Positions 1 through 12,420 of a stretch of DNA of 64,000 nucleotides are shown here, in pieces. Positions within the stretch are counted from its first letter, which is position 1. Each line of letters opens with the position of its first letter. A program made the position numbers and the translations under genes. The DNA lies in the NCBI RefSeq assembly GCF_052324685.1, contig NC_135219.1, positions 21,769,258 through 21,833,257 of the forward strand, written 5' to 3'. Under the pieces are notes generated by a model. It did no database searches. It worked only from the letters and a program-made list of their open reading frames with translations, and was not told the DNA's origin. This stretch comes from Brachyhypopomus gauderio. Its lineage: Eukaryota; Chordata; Actinopteri; Gymnotiformes; Hypopomidae.

Positions 1-1801
1 TAGAGTGAAGAACGTCCTTAATGGTCTTGCCTCTACTGTGTTCTCGTGTTTTTGCTGACCTCTACTGTAAATTACCTCTATGCACATTTTCTCTGCATCT
101 CAATATTACATTTCCTTTGTTAATTGTGTATCCCCCTTGGCACAGAAAGTGGTCGCCATTCATTTATATTAAGCAAATTTGAGACACATATAAATGCATT
201 TCTAATCAAATCACGTAAAGACTACGTATAGTAATGAACTTAATAAAGCTGAATTAAAGACTGCAAAAATGCAAACTGAAATGTAAAACTATGTTACCAA
301 ATGACTAATTCAATTTGCATACTCAGAATAAAATCTTCTAATTTAGTCATTACTGTAGTCTAAAACATGAATACACTGTAATAGTTACAGTCTTAAATAA
401 TATAGTGCCACACACCCATGGACAGCAAAATATAAGGACTTCATAACACAAGTCCTATACACATATAAGGACTCATAACACAAACATGAACGAAACAAGG
501 AACAAATTTAATTTGAAGTCGATGCATTTACTTGCTTAACCATGTTTTTGGTTATACTGCCACCTAGTTCCCATTAGATAGAATAAGAACGCATGTTTTG
601 TTTTATTTAACAAAACAATGGGTAGCTAAAATGGTATAAAATAAAAACTGCTTGTGTTTGACTTCAACCAAATACGTTATGCTAGTAGTCAGATTTAACA
701 AATTAAAAACCGAATGAAAAAAGTAATGTATGACACTGGAGTGAAAAAAGCGAACACGAAAAGGCAATGCTGCCCTCTGCAGGTAGAATTTATTTTGTGA
801 AGTAAAATGATCACAACGCACACACACACAAACACACACACACCGCGAGTATTTGGAAACATATCTTTTATTAGGCTTTGTGATTGTCTGTGCACCTTGC
901 GTTTAAGCATAGTAGTGTATCTGTATATGTCGTGTGGTTTGAAAGCTGGTCAACGAGTCTTTTTCAGCAGAACGTGACAGTGGAGAAGTGGCAGGTCATG
1001 ACCCCTAGTGTGTAAGTAATGTATTACATGGGTCAAACACAAGGTGCAGCCATTTTCACATCATTCAAATAGGATACATCACCAACAACACTCAAACTGA
1101 TCACTTTTAAATCACTTTCCTACCATCAATAATCCCAGTCATTAAGTATGAACTCTTAACAAGGATTCTTTCATCCAGTGTGGGACTATATTAGTAATAT
1201 AGTTATATATGGTTACATAGAAACCCTGTAAAAAAAAAAGAAAAAGAAAAACAATAAAACGTGGTCCATCAGGATGAGGGTAAACATAAGTAATTAAATA
1301 CTGTTTTGAGGTTGGGTTTATGACTCTATGGGGACACATTCATAGAACAACCTATATGCAGAATTTCAAGCTTGGAGAAATATGCAAGATAACCGATAAA
1401 CAACATCAACAAAAAAAAAAAAACACTATCAATGAAGACACTGCACAGGACTAATCTAATCTAATCTAATCTAGAATTACATGCATGTAGAATTAGCCCC
1501 AGATTTTCATATTCTCCAAGATAAAAATCTTGTGAGTTATGGGGTATACTAATTTACTCACACACACACACACGCACGCACACTTCACGCACACAAACTC
1601 ACACGCACATGCACTCACACTTCTATAGCCCTGCTAACAGTGTCCTATGCATTGAGTGTATAGAGACCCTGGGTAGAGTGTAAACTTTGACTTGTGTAAA
1701 CCTGAGGACTCCCATTATCAGTCTGCAGGGGCCCAGTGAGTGAAAAAGCCCTTAGCAGGTTAAGAATGGGAGCTGAACAGCATTTTTGAGTCAAGTGGAA
1801 G
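1..1801. other. non-coding, 3' side of pellino
   Basis: I see no gene here. The stretch is AT-rich, with short CA-rich runs near 820-842 and 1,558-1,620 and a small TAATC run near 1,455-1,475. An imperfect two-copy repeat sharing the core ATATAAGGACT lies near 430-485. It is downstream of the minus-strand pellino gene, so part of it could be 3' UTR, but I cannot place the poly(A) site. Confidence 0.5.
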
Positions 1802-2041
1802 ACATGGAGGAATCTGTTCTAGAGCAACAGCCTGCTACAACACATGGAGGAATCTGTTCTAGAGCAGCAGCCTGCTACAACACATGGAGGAATCTGTTCT
1901 AGAGCAACAGCCTGCTACAACACATGGAGGAATCTGTTCTAGAGCAGCAGCCTGCTACAACACATGGAGGAATCTGTTCTAGAGCAGCAGCCTGCTACAA
2001 CACATGGAGGAATCTGTTCTAGAGCAGCAGCCTGCTACAAC
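1802..2041. repeat. 40-bp minisatellite, six tandem copies
   Basis: Six back-to-back copies of a 40-bp unit beginning ACATGGAGGAATCTGTTCTA. Copies differ mainly at one site (GCAACAG or GCAGCAG). The order is A, G, A, G, G, G, which suggests expansion by duplicating a two-unit block. There is no sign that it is coding. Confidence 0.95.
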
Positions 2042-4099
2042 ACACAACGGGGTGGGAATCCATTTCTACACTGTCCACTGAACATGCTGCAGCAGAGACA
2101 CCTGAACTTGGTCTCGGTGAGCAACAAAAATTAAGTTGAAAAGAGTCGGGCAATTCAATCATCGTCCCATTTTTAGTGGTTTAAGAGGGTACACCAGGTC
2201 AGGGTAAGAGTAAATGCATATTCTCATTGGCACAATGCAAATAGCAAAAGAGCAACGAAAAAGAAAATAAAATCCTGGAGAAAATATCATTTAGCAGATG
2301 TGAATTACATCATGGCAACAAACAGGAAAAGCCAAAAAAAAAAACCCAGCATGCACCATATTTCCATCAATATAAAAATATGTGGTTGAATTGAGGTTTC
2401 TTCTCTTGCACGTGAGGTAAAGGAGAGCTTATAGTTCTTTACACACTACAGTTGTGATGCGTTTCCTGTGGTCTTCTCTAGAAAGCTAAAAGACAGTGTG
2501 AAGCCCACATGGGCATGGGTGACCCAGAAGGTGAATGTGTGTTTTCAGCCTCACATTGACCAAAACATTCAAACACTTTCAAGGAGTGCAGTGACGTTCT
2601 GATAAAAAATATGCATACGAATTTATTTAATTCTATGACAGCTAGCACCAGGGAAGGATTTTACCTAAGCAGTGAAATAGTACATTCATCATACTGTTTA
2701 TTTTAATTGTGTTTAGGGCTTCCTATGCCATAAGAGTGTGACACAGTGAAGCATAATTATATCAGCTGTGAACTCTCCAGGGTTCAAATCATATTCGCAC
2801 ATTAAAATAATATATATATTTTTTTAATATATTGCAAATATACTGCTATATGTGAAACACTTGTATATAAAAAAATCTGACCTTGGGTCAAAGTTTAGTA
2901 ACACAATAATCATGTAGAAAAATATGACATCTTCACTTTTTCAATCAACTACTCTAAATACCATAGCTACAACTTCTATTGTCAATTAAATGCTAAAACA
3001 ATAAGAATAAGAATAAGAATCTATAAAAGAAACATCACAAGGGCGACATTACTCCATGATTTGGTAAAGCCCTTCGATGGAAGGCCAAACTGAGTAATGT
3101 TTAAGCCAGAATCAGGTAGTACACACTTGCATCTGTCAGCTAAGCCGAAGCTTAATTCTAGTAATGTTTATTGCTTAAGATGAATGATGAATAGGGCTGT
3201 GTCCTAGTGTATCAAGTGAGATGAAATCAAAGGTCATAAATTCAGAAAGCATTAGAAGTGGCCAAAGATGGTTAAAAGGAAGGCAAAGGAGAGGAAAGTG
3301 TGAGAACACCGTGGAGCTTCAGCCTTCGATAAAGGCTGCATGTTCTCACACAACCATTTCTTATGGAGACCCATATTCTTGTGTTCAGTTGAGACCACAT
3401 GCATAGGGAACCATCATGTGGAATTTATGTTGCGAGACTTCTAAGAAGAAAAACAAAACAAAAACAGCAAAACAAACAAACAAGCACAGCAGATATTGAT
3501 TCGACTCTCCAAAACAGTAATATATGCATCCAGAGATTTAGTCAACAGTATGCAGTAATTGGGAGTTTTAGTGCGAATTGGGACTGGAGAGATACCGTCC
3601 TTTCACGGATGCTCAGGTTCCGTCTGGCACTGTCCATATGGGACAGCCTTTCCCAATTAGCAAGCTTTATTCAATTTAGATATGCTAAAACCAATAATAA
3701 TGCACTTGTCATTGGCAACTTTAAGAGCTTTGGGTGCTGCATCGGTCTCTCTGAATACGTATTTTTTCAAATGTCACCAAATATGAACCGACCCAGTAGG
3801 TCAAGGGGGCATACTGACACGGCCCAGACTAAGCCCTGCCTTTCGATCGCCAATGGACAGAATGAATGAGGAAAAACAACGGGAAACCTAGCGAGCTTAA
3901 GGATGGCTTTTACCAGGAAAACTCGGGAATGTATTCCGAACAAAGAATACGAAAACCGAGTTTAGTGTGCGCATACTCTAAGGGAAGCAACGGTAGATTT
4001 GCATGTCATTTTCAGCACGTGCAGTATGAACACACTCCTGAGAAAACGCTAGTCTCCGTGGTACTCCTGTCCTGCCTTCTAGCCCCTGTGGCTACCTCA
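2042..4099. other. non-coding, probable pellino 3' UTR/downstream
   Basis: I see no separate gene. The part adjoining 4,100 should be pellino 3' UTR, because the last pellino exon reads through its stop here. Several TTTATT strings (AATAAA on the minus strand) occur, for example around 3,168 and 3,666, but none can be singled out as the cleavage signal. Short open frames at 3.2-4.8 kb on the plus strand are antisense to the exon or lie in UTR-like DNA. Confidence 0.4.
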
Positions 4100-7000
4100 T
4101 CAATCTATAGGCCCCTGGAAGATAAGGCGGGTGAACCCGGGGCTGCCCACCAGCGGGGCCGAGCAGAAGGGGCACGTGGGCCGGAAGGCGTGTGTCCCGT
4201 GTGGCAGTGGCGTCTCGGCCCAATACCTGGCCGTCCTCTCCGAGCACACGTGGCCGCAGGGCACGAAGGCGTGTGTGGGGGCCCCGGCGTCCACGTAGAA
4301 AGCAGGCTCGCAGCCCAGCCAGAGGGGTACGTAGGGCCCGACCGATCGGCAGAGGGGGCACTCGCGCCTGCCTCCCGCCCCGCCCGCCGCCCCTTCATCC
4401 CGGTCGCGGGTGTGCTCGGGCCGCTGGCCCCAGTCGTGGCGGCCGTGGACGTGGCCGCAGGTGAGGTAGGCCCAGGGCTGACGCTCCTCCAGGCTGTGGC
4501 TGCGGGGCAGGCTGGGGAAGGCCAGCGTGCTGAGGCCCACGGGGCACTGGGGCCGCGCCGCGTTCAGCTCCAGGCGGAGGGCGTCCAGGTGGCGCAGGGT
4601 GGGGGCCTTGAGCAAGCCTTCCGCCGTGCGCCACAGCAGGGTGGCCCCGCAGAGATCCACCAGAGAGCCGTCCTGCAGGGCGCTGCTCTCCCCCTGAGCC
4701 TAGGAGAACACAGGAGAGTGCAACGGCTTCAACAACCAAAACGTCGGTACGCAGAAGATCCCTCCCCTTGTTCAACACACAGGTATTTGGCTTCCAACGC
4801 TATGAAAGCCAAAAAAAAACACAAAAACTGGCACATGTTCTTCTGAAGTTGGCCAATGGTAATTGCAGGGCGTGGATGTGTTTTCCAGCTCTAGCTGTCT
4901 CGGTGTGCTGGAGTTTGGCTCCAACCCTTGTTCAACACACCTGTTCAAGCTGATCAAGTCCTCCTCAAACCCCTGAATAACTGGATCGGGTTCCTGCAGT
5001 GTCTACATATGCAGGTAATGAACTCTGTAGGAAGACAGGCTTGCAGGAACCAGGTCGCAGACCTTGTTCTATACATTACGCACGCAACCCACCTGACATC
5101 AGCGACTTGTGCGGTCTATGTATTTCCAAACTGTTAAGTGGTTTTGCTTTGCATCATTGTCACAGTACAGTAACACTTACTGCAAAGCGGGAACGCGTCT
5201 TTAACACTTTCTTTATTTGAACTGTAGCCCAGTGTTAAGTCAGTTCCACCCACTGGATCTCGGTGGTACAGAACCAACCAACTTGCGAGAGAAAACGCGA
5301 ACACATGCTTCTCGTGAGAAGTACGAAGGAGGCCAAACTGCAGCTCACACGGTCATAGCTGAACACGCCTGGAGGAGAGAGCTGACTGCCCAATTATGTG
5401 TACGTGAGCTGGCAGATGCTCAGAGTTGGCAGGAACCATTGAGGCTCAACACATGAGAAAAGCTAATCCCTCCCACCCGGAGCGCAGGGCCAGTTGTTCT
5501 TTTGGATCCCCACACATGGATGTAGCTAAGACGTTATGGCATCATTATGAATACTAGCTCCCTGCACCCGCTGCACTACTCAAGGCCCTGGGTTCAATAT
5601 TACAGTATGCAGTATGCACTACGTAGTATGCAGTATGTAGTATGCAGTATGCAGGCGCTAACTCACAGCAAAACGAGTGGTAACTCCTCAGTTAAACGTT
5701 AAATAAACGGGTAGAATTTGTTAGTGGAAAGTTACAGCCAAGTGTCAATGTCTTGCTATCTGAAGGTCTTCTCATGAGCTAGTGCTATGATTAAATCATC
5801 ACAGATTAACTTTACTGTTGCTTTTTAAATATTTTCATATAAGGTTTTCAGTTCACCACAGAGGAGAACTGGTAAAAGTAAACTGAGAGAGTATTGTGAA
5901 CCCTCCTTACCCTCGTGAGGTTACATAGGAAAGCTTTATGCTCCTACTAATAACACAGATGTATGCTAACACATGGAGCCACATAATGCTCTTCGTGTAA
6001 ACGACTGAATTCAACCTTCGATTTCTCTGTTGTTTTCAAACTTTGTTTACCTAAGTTACCATTGTTTTTCCGAAACCCCTGAATATTGAAATGCCTATTG
6101 GTATTGGTATTAGTGTCAGCATTTACCAATTGGCCACGCACAGGGCCAGATCTCGTCTCTCTCAGGGTGTAGACATCTCCACAGACAGAGATCTCTCTCC
6201 ACATGCCCTGCTTGGGCTCTTCTGGGAAACCCTGGGTATGCATTACCAGCACCCCATTGGTTGTGAGCCCATCCATATGGCCATCTGGGTTCTTCCACTT
6301 GGTGGCTTTTTCCTGCAGGATGAGATTGATCAGCATGTGAAGGATTATATAAAAGGCAGGTTACCGTTTGCCCCGATTTCCCCCATATACAACCCCTACG
6401 GGTCACTTCCACTTAAACAATCTGAAGTAAAGGGGGGGAAAAAAGTGCAGAAAAGGTATTTCATCGCTGTGGGGAATACGCACCCCAAGGAAAATGTTTT
6501 TGGAGGAGTCGAAGCCAGCTGCATAAATGCGAGCGGTGTATGGAGGGCTCCGTTCACACACCACCCTACAGGCGAAGCGTGAGATGGTGCTGGGGGCAAC
6601 AGAGGAGTCCTCGCCGTCTTTTGATCCACCCTGCGTATCGATCACCACAAAGTCTATGGGGCTCTCAGTGGAGCGGCCGATCTAGGGGCAACGACAGTTA
6701 TGGACATATATGGAGAAGTTCAGCCCGTGTACGTTCCACACTATTGCTGAAGCACTGATCAATTTCAAACTGCAACTTAAAAAATGTAATGTTAAAATCA
6801 AAAGCTATATTAATTACACATTATATACAGTGTTAAGACTCAGGTTTTGTCTTTAATTGCTCAATGGGAACATCATTAAGAGACTTTTATCAGTGCAGTT
6901 TAAATAAATGTTAGTAGCAACCGTGTCAGTTCTTTTCATGCAGAGACAAGGTAAGCTGGCAATTGTGCGTGGAAAACTATGAGAACCATGAACAGCATGG

Positions 7001-10000
7001 GCAGCAGGTTGTGTTTACACTCCGACACGTGACAGATCAGCATATATTAAATATTTTGAAAGCATTAAATGTCGGTGTGCTTCATATCAACACATCATAA
7101 CATTACACCTGAAAGGACAAGTCTTAATATATGAATAATTATATGAAACATTAGTATTAAAGCATAACCTATTTGAGCAAACTGGCAATGAAGCCACAAT
7201 AATGAAAACATTCTAAGCCGTATCAGTTGCTGGCTGAGCACGCGAACGATTCACAGATAAACAGATGCAGTAATTCCACAGGGACCATCCCAGCACCTCA
7301 CCTGGAACATATCTGTGTCATCGTCATGGCAATACTCCACCACCACCGTCTGACTCCTAGAGAGGGTGAAGGAGATACTGTGCTGACCCCTGCTGTTAAC
7401 CGCCTGAAAGCGAAAGGTCAAACGCAGTGAGCACAACCGGTGTGCTAGCGCACGACTCTGCATTCTCTAAAACAAATGTATTGGGTTTTAAACTGGTATG
7501 TCACAAACTTGTTCGAAACTGCAATGAATCTACTTGTCTCTCTACTCCTATTACAGGATGTCAAGCACCTTGCTGTCGTGTGGGTTGCTGAGGATGTGAA
7601 CAGTACTTGGCTTGACCCCGTTCGCTTTTGCCCTCCTGTACAGAGCAAAGCGACTCCGTTTGCGACCCTTGTCTCCACCGGGAAGGGAGCCATTGTACCT
7701 GAAGGTCAACAACAGAAACAAATATATAACATAAGGAAAACACTAAGGCACAAACAAAATCATTTATGATGTGATTTTTGGGAACAAGAGGTGTTGGGAA
7801 TTTATTATAAAAGGCGTGATAATTTTCCAACTGAAGTCAAGGAGGGCCAGCGGAGTTATTTATTTACATGGCTGTACGCCACTGAAGCGGACCTACACAG
7901 AGAGGTGAAAACCAGGAAGAGAAACATAGCCAGTTTTCTTGTGTAGAACAACAAACCTTTGTGCTATGACAAATTTTGAAGGAGGCGTTACCTGGCCACA
8001 CAATAAATGCCACCACCTACGTTATTAGTTAGAAACATGTCTGATCTAGTCTTAGAGTCGGGCGTTAGGCTGCGCAGCCTTACACAATAAACAAGTGGGA
8101 AAAATCCAGTACTGGCCTCATGAGGGAATGATGAAAAACAAAGATTAAGGGTTTTTGAGGTATTTTCAGCCAATCAGATGTATGTGATAACTGTAATTGG
8201 TATAGAAGACTCCAGTGTTCCATGTTCTCTGCTTCTGAGCGAGATCTGAATGCTTTGTACACAGTAACTCCGTTTGGCATCGTGTCTGTACAGCCTGCAG
8301 TTTGCCACTGCCACAGAAAGACTCTTTGTTCTTAGTGCAGCTATCAGTGCTATCAGTGACAAACAGCACAACAGGGTTGAAGCACTGAAGACTGCAGAGA
8401 CGATGCCACGGTCAGCACCCCAAACGCCCCCAACAGCAATCGCAAGCCTGAGCGATGAACTACAACGCTCGTTTTCCAATCCGTCTCAGAAAGTTTTAAA
8501 GTAATAAACGCACCTAGGTCATCTAAGACCAACAGTAAAGGAAGACTCTAGGCTAAACTGTAAAAGCAGACGCCGCTTATGTTCTGCAAAACCTCGGGTG
8601 TTGCATGCTGCCCTCATGCAGGTTACCAGCGGTCTCCCCCCATAGCGTTGCGGAAGCTCCAAGTGACTTGTGGTGAGCAGTGGTGCAAAAACATCGACTG
8701 CGGTCAGACTGGTCAATGTGCCAGTTCAGCACTGCGTAGTGAGACAGCCCAAAGAGCAGCACAGCAGAACTAGTGTTAGCATGAGTGCACACGCACACGC
8801 ACAGCCACGCGCAAATTAAATATTCAAATACCTTCCCTCCTGTACTTTCATGCCAAAGAGTTGGGGATGAGATGCTAAGTGAAATATAGCAGTATGCATC
8901 AATGCAAGAGGAGAATTTCTCCTAGATTAATACATGAAAGGGCAAAATAATTCAGAGGTCTACTTCACATAAAGAGAATAAAGTTCCACCCATGGTTTAC
9001 GAGACAAAAATCTCTTTTGCTAAACTGAAATACTCTACAATTCAAAATACATCATGTTACACCACTGATGAAAAATATGACCTTCCTACCTGTATAAAAG
9101 TGCCACTCACTTCTGGATATACTGCATACTAAACCTCAAAGGTATTTGTTTATTTTTTTAACATCTGCTAAACTCCTTCCTGTGCATCTTGGTTTTCAGT
9201 TTCAGCTGAACTCCTATCTCTTTGATGGGTGGACGTGTGTTTCAACAGAGCCTTTATTCATTCTCAAACTAAGTCCCATTGCTCAAAATTTAAATGTCCC
9301 TTTTAATTTCTTAATGTATTCTTTTAATTTACTTAATCTATTTTTCTTTTAATTATATATTAATTATTCAGTTTATATCCATTCTATTCCTTCTTTTAAT
9401 TGTCATTGAATTATTCACTGCATTTTTATCTGATTTCTTTTGATGTCTCTGCAAAGCGCATTGTAAACTGTGTGCTATATATTAATATAATCTGTTCAGA
9501 GCAATTGTTTGTTTTTTGACTTACTCATATTCCATACCCAAATCTGGCTTGAATCACTCAATTAAATGTTTTATGCATTTCTTTAGAAACTTTGACACAT
9601 GCAACACATGAATTTTTGTATTACCTAGAATGTATGTATACTCTACAGTGGGGAGCTTGTGATCTCAGCTCTTCCATGCTGTTGGTTCAGTTCAGAACTA
9701 AGCTTCTTTTCATTAAAAAAGCTCTCTCTCTCAAACACAGGCCACTTTTTAAGGTACACCTTGCTAGTACTCCAGGACTTCCTTTTGCCTTTAGGACTGC
9801 CTTAACTCTTCATCGCACAGATTTAACAAGATGCCAGAAAATTCCTCAGAGATTTTGGTCCATACTGACAAAACAGCACCACAAAGTTGATGCAGGTTTG
9901 TCGGCTGCACATCCATGATGTGAACGGCCCGTTCCACCACGTCCCAAACACGCTCTATTGGACTGAGATCTGGTGACCGTGGAGGCCATTTGAGTGTGGG

Positions 10001-12289
10001 GAGCTCACTGTCATTTAGAAGAAACCAGTTTTGAGATTATTTGACTATTTGTTTGATTATTGTGACTGGGCATGCAATCCTGCTATAAGTAGCCATCGGA
10101 GGATGGGTACAGTGTGGTTATAAGGGGATAGACATGGTCAGCAACAATACTCAGGTAGGCTGTGGTGTTTAAATGATGCGCCAATGGTATTACGCAGCTC
10201 AAAATGTGCCAGGAAAACACGATCCCATCACAAACAACAATGCTGAACTATCGACAGAGGCAGGATGGATCAATGCTTTCATTCTGTTTATGCCAAATTC
10301 TGACCATACCATCTGAATGCTGCAGTAGCTTTGGAGACTCGTCAGACCAGGCAACATTTGTCCAATCTTCTACTGTCCAATTTTGGTGAGCCCATGCGAG
10401 CTGTAGCCTTGGTTACATGTTTTTTCTTCTGCTGTGGTAGTCCATCTGCTTCAAGGTTCAATGTGTTGTACATTCAGACATGCTCTTCTGCATTCCTTGG
10501 TTGTAATGAGTGATTATTTCACTTACTATTGCCTTTCCATCAGCTCAAACCAGTCTGGCTATTCTCTTCTGACCTCTAGCATCAACAAGGCATCTGCACC
10601 CAGAGCACTACCACTCACTGGATATTTTCACAGAATTCCCTGTAAACCCTAGAGATTGTTGTATGTGAAAATCCCAGTAGATCAGCACTTTCTGAAATAC
10701 TCAGACCAGCCTGTCCGGAAATAACAACCACACCACATCCAAACACCTTTCATTCACCATTCTGATGCCCAGCTTGAACATCAGCAGGTTGACCATGTTT
10801 TCATGCCTAATGCTGATTCAATATTTATACTAACGAGCAGTTGAATAAGTGTACCTAATAAAGTGGTTGGTGAGGAGTGTATTATATATATATATAACCT
10901 ATAGAGTGTAACAATTTTGCAATTGAGAAGCAAGCTAAGAAATCCATTAAAACAGAAAAAAACAAAAGGAGAAATCTAGAATAAATTGACAAAACAGGAA
11001 AGAACACTTAAGAACAGAATAATACTGAAAACCAAAACAGGTTAAAATTACTTGCTGATAATTTGTAATACTTTATGAGACCAGATTTCACCGGACCATT
11101 CAATTGCTTAAATATCTGTTTCCCCTGGTAACTCCACTCGCAAGACAACAGGAAATGCATGTGACACGACAACTAAAAGTACACAAGCTTCCTTTCCCAC
11201 TGCGCCATTCTGACGGGGGGGGGGAAACAGATTAGCAGCTCATCTGGAAAGACTCCGCAGGAACTCCAATAGTGATCAACACTTCTGGTACAATCTCAAA
11301 CCAGAAGTTGTTATTTAATAGAAATAACGTTCGGAACCCTTTAGCAAAAGCCCCACATGCGAAAGCTGTAGTTATAATTAAACTTTAAACCGTACTAATT
11401 AATTTCCCTGTTGTCTACAGTATCATATTGCCTCACTTCATCCTGTCACAGACCTGTCAAACCTCATTTCATCTGCACCTCGCCCAATGGCGCATGTTAA
11501 CCAGTGGGACCCATAGACTGGGACCCACAGACTGGGACCCACAGACTGGGACCCATAGACTGGGGCCCACAGACTGGGGCCCACAGACTGGGACCCACAG
11601 ACTGGGACCCACAGACTGGGGCCCACAGACTGGGGCCCACAGACTGGGGCCCACAGACTGGGACCCACAGACTGGGGCCCACAGACTGGGGCCCACAGAC
11701 TGGGACCAAAAAAACAGGGCATGCAGGGAAAAGGTGGGGCGGTCAAGTTAGGAGAACTCAGGTAAACACCTTAATAAGTGAACAACCACAGCAGTTTTGT
11801 CTTTGTTCTGCGAGAGGAACACTTAGTTAGCCAAAAGTGGGTATTTTAAACGTTATTTTTCTGGAACCCCCCCCCTCAAAAAAAAAAAATTTTTTGCTCA
11901 CAAACCAGGGTTACTGCTAGCTAGCGAGTTTAAAACGGAATGATAAATCTCAGCGCCCCTATTCCGTTACAAGTTATTTCGCACACCCAGGCTATTTTTT
12001 TAAGTTGGGAAAATGTGTGATTTACTGTTAGTTTCATAAAATTATGTTCTGTAATGTTTATGTTAAGTGTTAAAAATCCCCAAGTGCCGCTCGCCCCGCT
12101 ACAGTTGTTCAGAACTGAAGCTAGCCGCCTCACACGGAGAACCTCACTAATCACCTCACAGGCTGCTCACGCGCGCAGCTCACGCGAGCCCCGCGTGCGC
12201 GCCGAAACCACTCACCCGAGTATCACCAGTTCGCCGTACTTCACCGGATCTTTTGAGCGGGCGTGTTCGTCGTGGTTCGGCGACAACAT
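4100..12289 (-). CDS. peli2/peli3: pellino E3 ubiquitin-protein ligase (Peli2/Peli3-like), six coding exons
   Basis: Pellinos are scaffold E3 ligases that bind phosphorylated IRAK kinases through an FHA domain and attach ubiquitin chains through a C-terminal RING-like domain in Toll/IL-1 receptor signalling. Coding exons on the minus strand: 12,289-12,216, 7,698-7,569, 7,403-7,302, 6,681-6,484, 6,312-6,127 and 4,699-4,100. All have AG acceptors, GT donors and compatible phase, giving about 429 codons against about 420 in vertebrate pellinos. The start is MLSPNHDEH, followed by VKYGELVIL. FHA-core motifs include TLSRSQTVVVEY, FACRVVCER and GLTTNGVLVMH. The RING-like part has CGHVHG, ECPLCR, PCGHVCSE and CPFC. 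The end LIFQGPID and WKNPDGHMDG favour Peli2; APTLRHLDA, GLSTLAFPS, RECPLCR and TARYWAETPLP recall Peli3. The linker between HDWG and RECP is about 11 residues longer than in human PELI2 and glycine-rich. The family is certain; the paralogue is not. Confidence 0.93.
9738..10881 (-). mobile_element. decayed Tc1/mariner-like transposon in pellino intron 1
   Basis: The left end carries CAGGCCACTTTTTAAGGTAC and the right end GTACCTAATAAAGTGG followed by TTGGTGAGGAGTGTA. These are diverged inverted copies of a terminus common in fish Tc1-like elements. Read on the minus strand, the interior resembles a DDE transposase: near 9,935-9,985 it encodes an SPIERVWDVVER-type segment, the usual last acidic-residue region. 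The reading frame is broken by many stops and indels, so this is a fossil. It lies in the long first pellino intron. Confidence 0.75.
11506..11705. repeat. 14-bp minisatellite, 14 copies
   Basis: Fourteen exact-length copies of GGGACCCACAGACT and its variants, then a partial copy. Variants are GGGGCCC in place of GGGACCC (copies 5, 6, 9-11, 13, 14) and CATAG in place of CACAG (copies 1 and 4). Because 14 is not a multiple of 3 and the 42-nt super-period contains no stop, several frames stay open on both strands. Those open frames are an artefact of the repeat. It lies in pellino intron 1. Confidence 0.97.
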
Positions 12290-12420
12290 GGGACTGGACG
12301 GCGTCGCTCCCCCAACGCTCGCCTCGGTACGGACGACCAGACGCAGCCCTCTCACAACCAGGAACAAGTAACAATGGGTCTGCCGAGAGCTGGTGCGACG
12401 TGCGGCCGTTTCAACAAAAA
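12290..12420 (-). promoter_or_regulatory. pellino 5' UTR and CpG-rich promoter region
   Basis: The GC- and CpG-rich DNA from about 12,080 to 12,420 surrounds the first coding exon of pellino, whose start codon is at 12,289-12,287. The upstream part should contain the 5' UTR and promoter. I see no TATA box and cannot place the transcription start. Confidence 0.5.

Noticed and set aside
2735-2800. tRNA-like box GGGTTCAAATCA
   Set aside because: No A box at the right distance and no cloverleaf can be drawn.
3399-4846. Plus-strand frames of 156 and 326 codons
   Set aside because: The second is mostly antisense to the last pellino exon, whose GC-rich codons keep the opposite strand open. The first lies just 3' of it in non-coding DNA and matches no family.
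4765-4945. CCCTTGTTCAACACAC repeated 160 bp apart in a pellino intron
   Set aside because: It resembles fragments of a common fish interspersed repeat, but no termini or body can be defined.
5545-5660. Possible tRNA-derived SINE head followed by GTATGCA repeats
   Set aside because: The B-box match is weak and there is no SINE body. The repeats are a short microsatellite-like run.
9440-9495. AAAGCGCATTGTAAACTGTG, like the 3' tail of fish LINEs
   Set aside because: Too short and too diverged to assign; no reverse transcriptase nearby.
11428-11830. Several overlapping open frames on both strands with GPTDWDPQTG-like or VGPSLWAP-like repeats
   Set aside because: They are translations of the 14-bp minisatellite, which has no stop in any frame.
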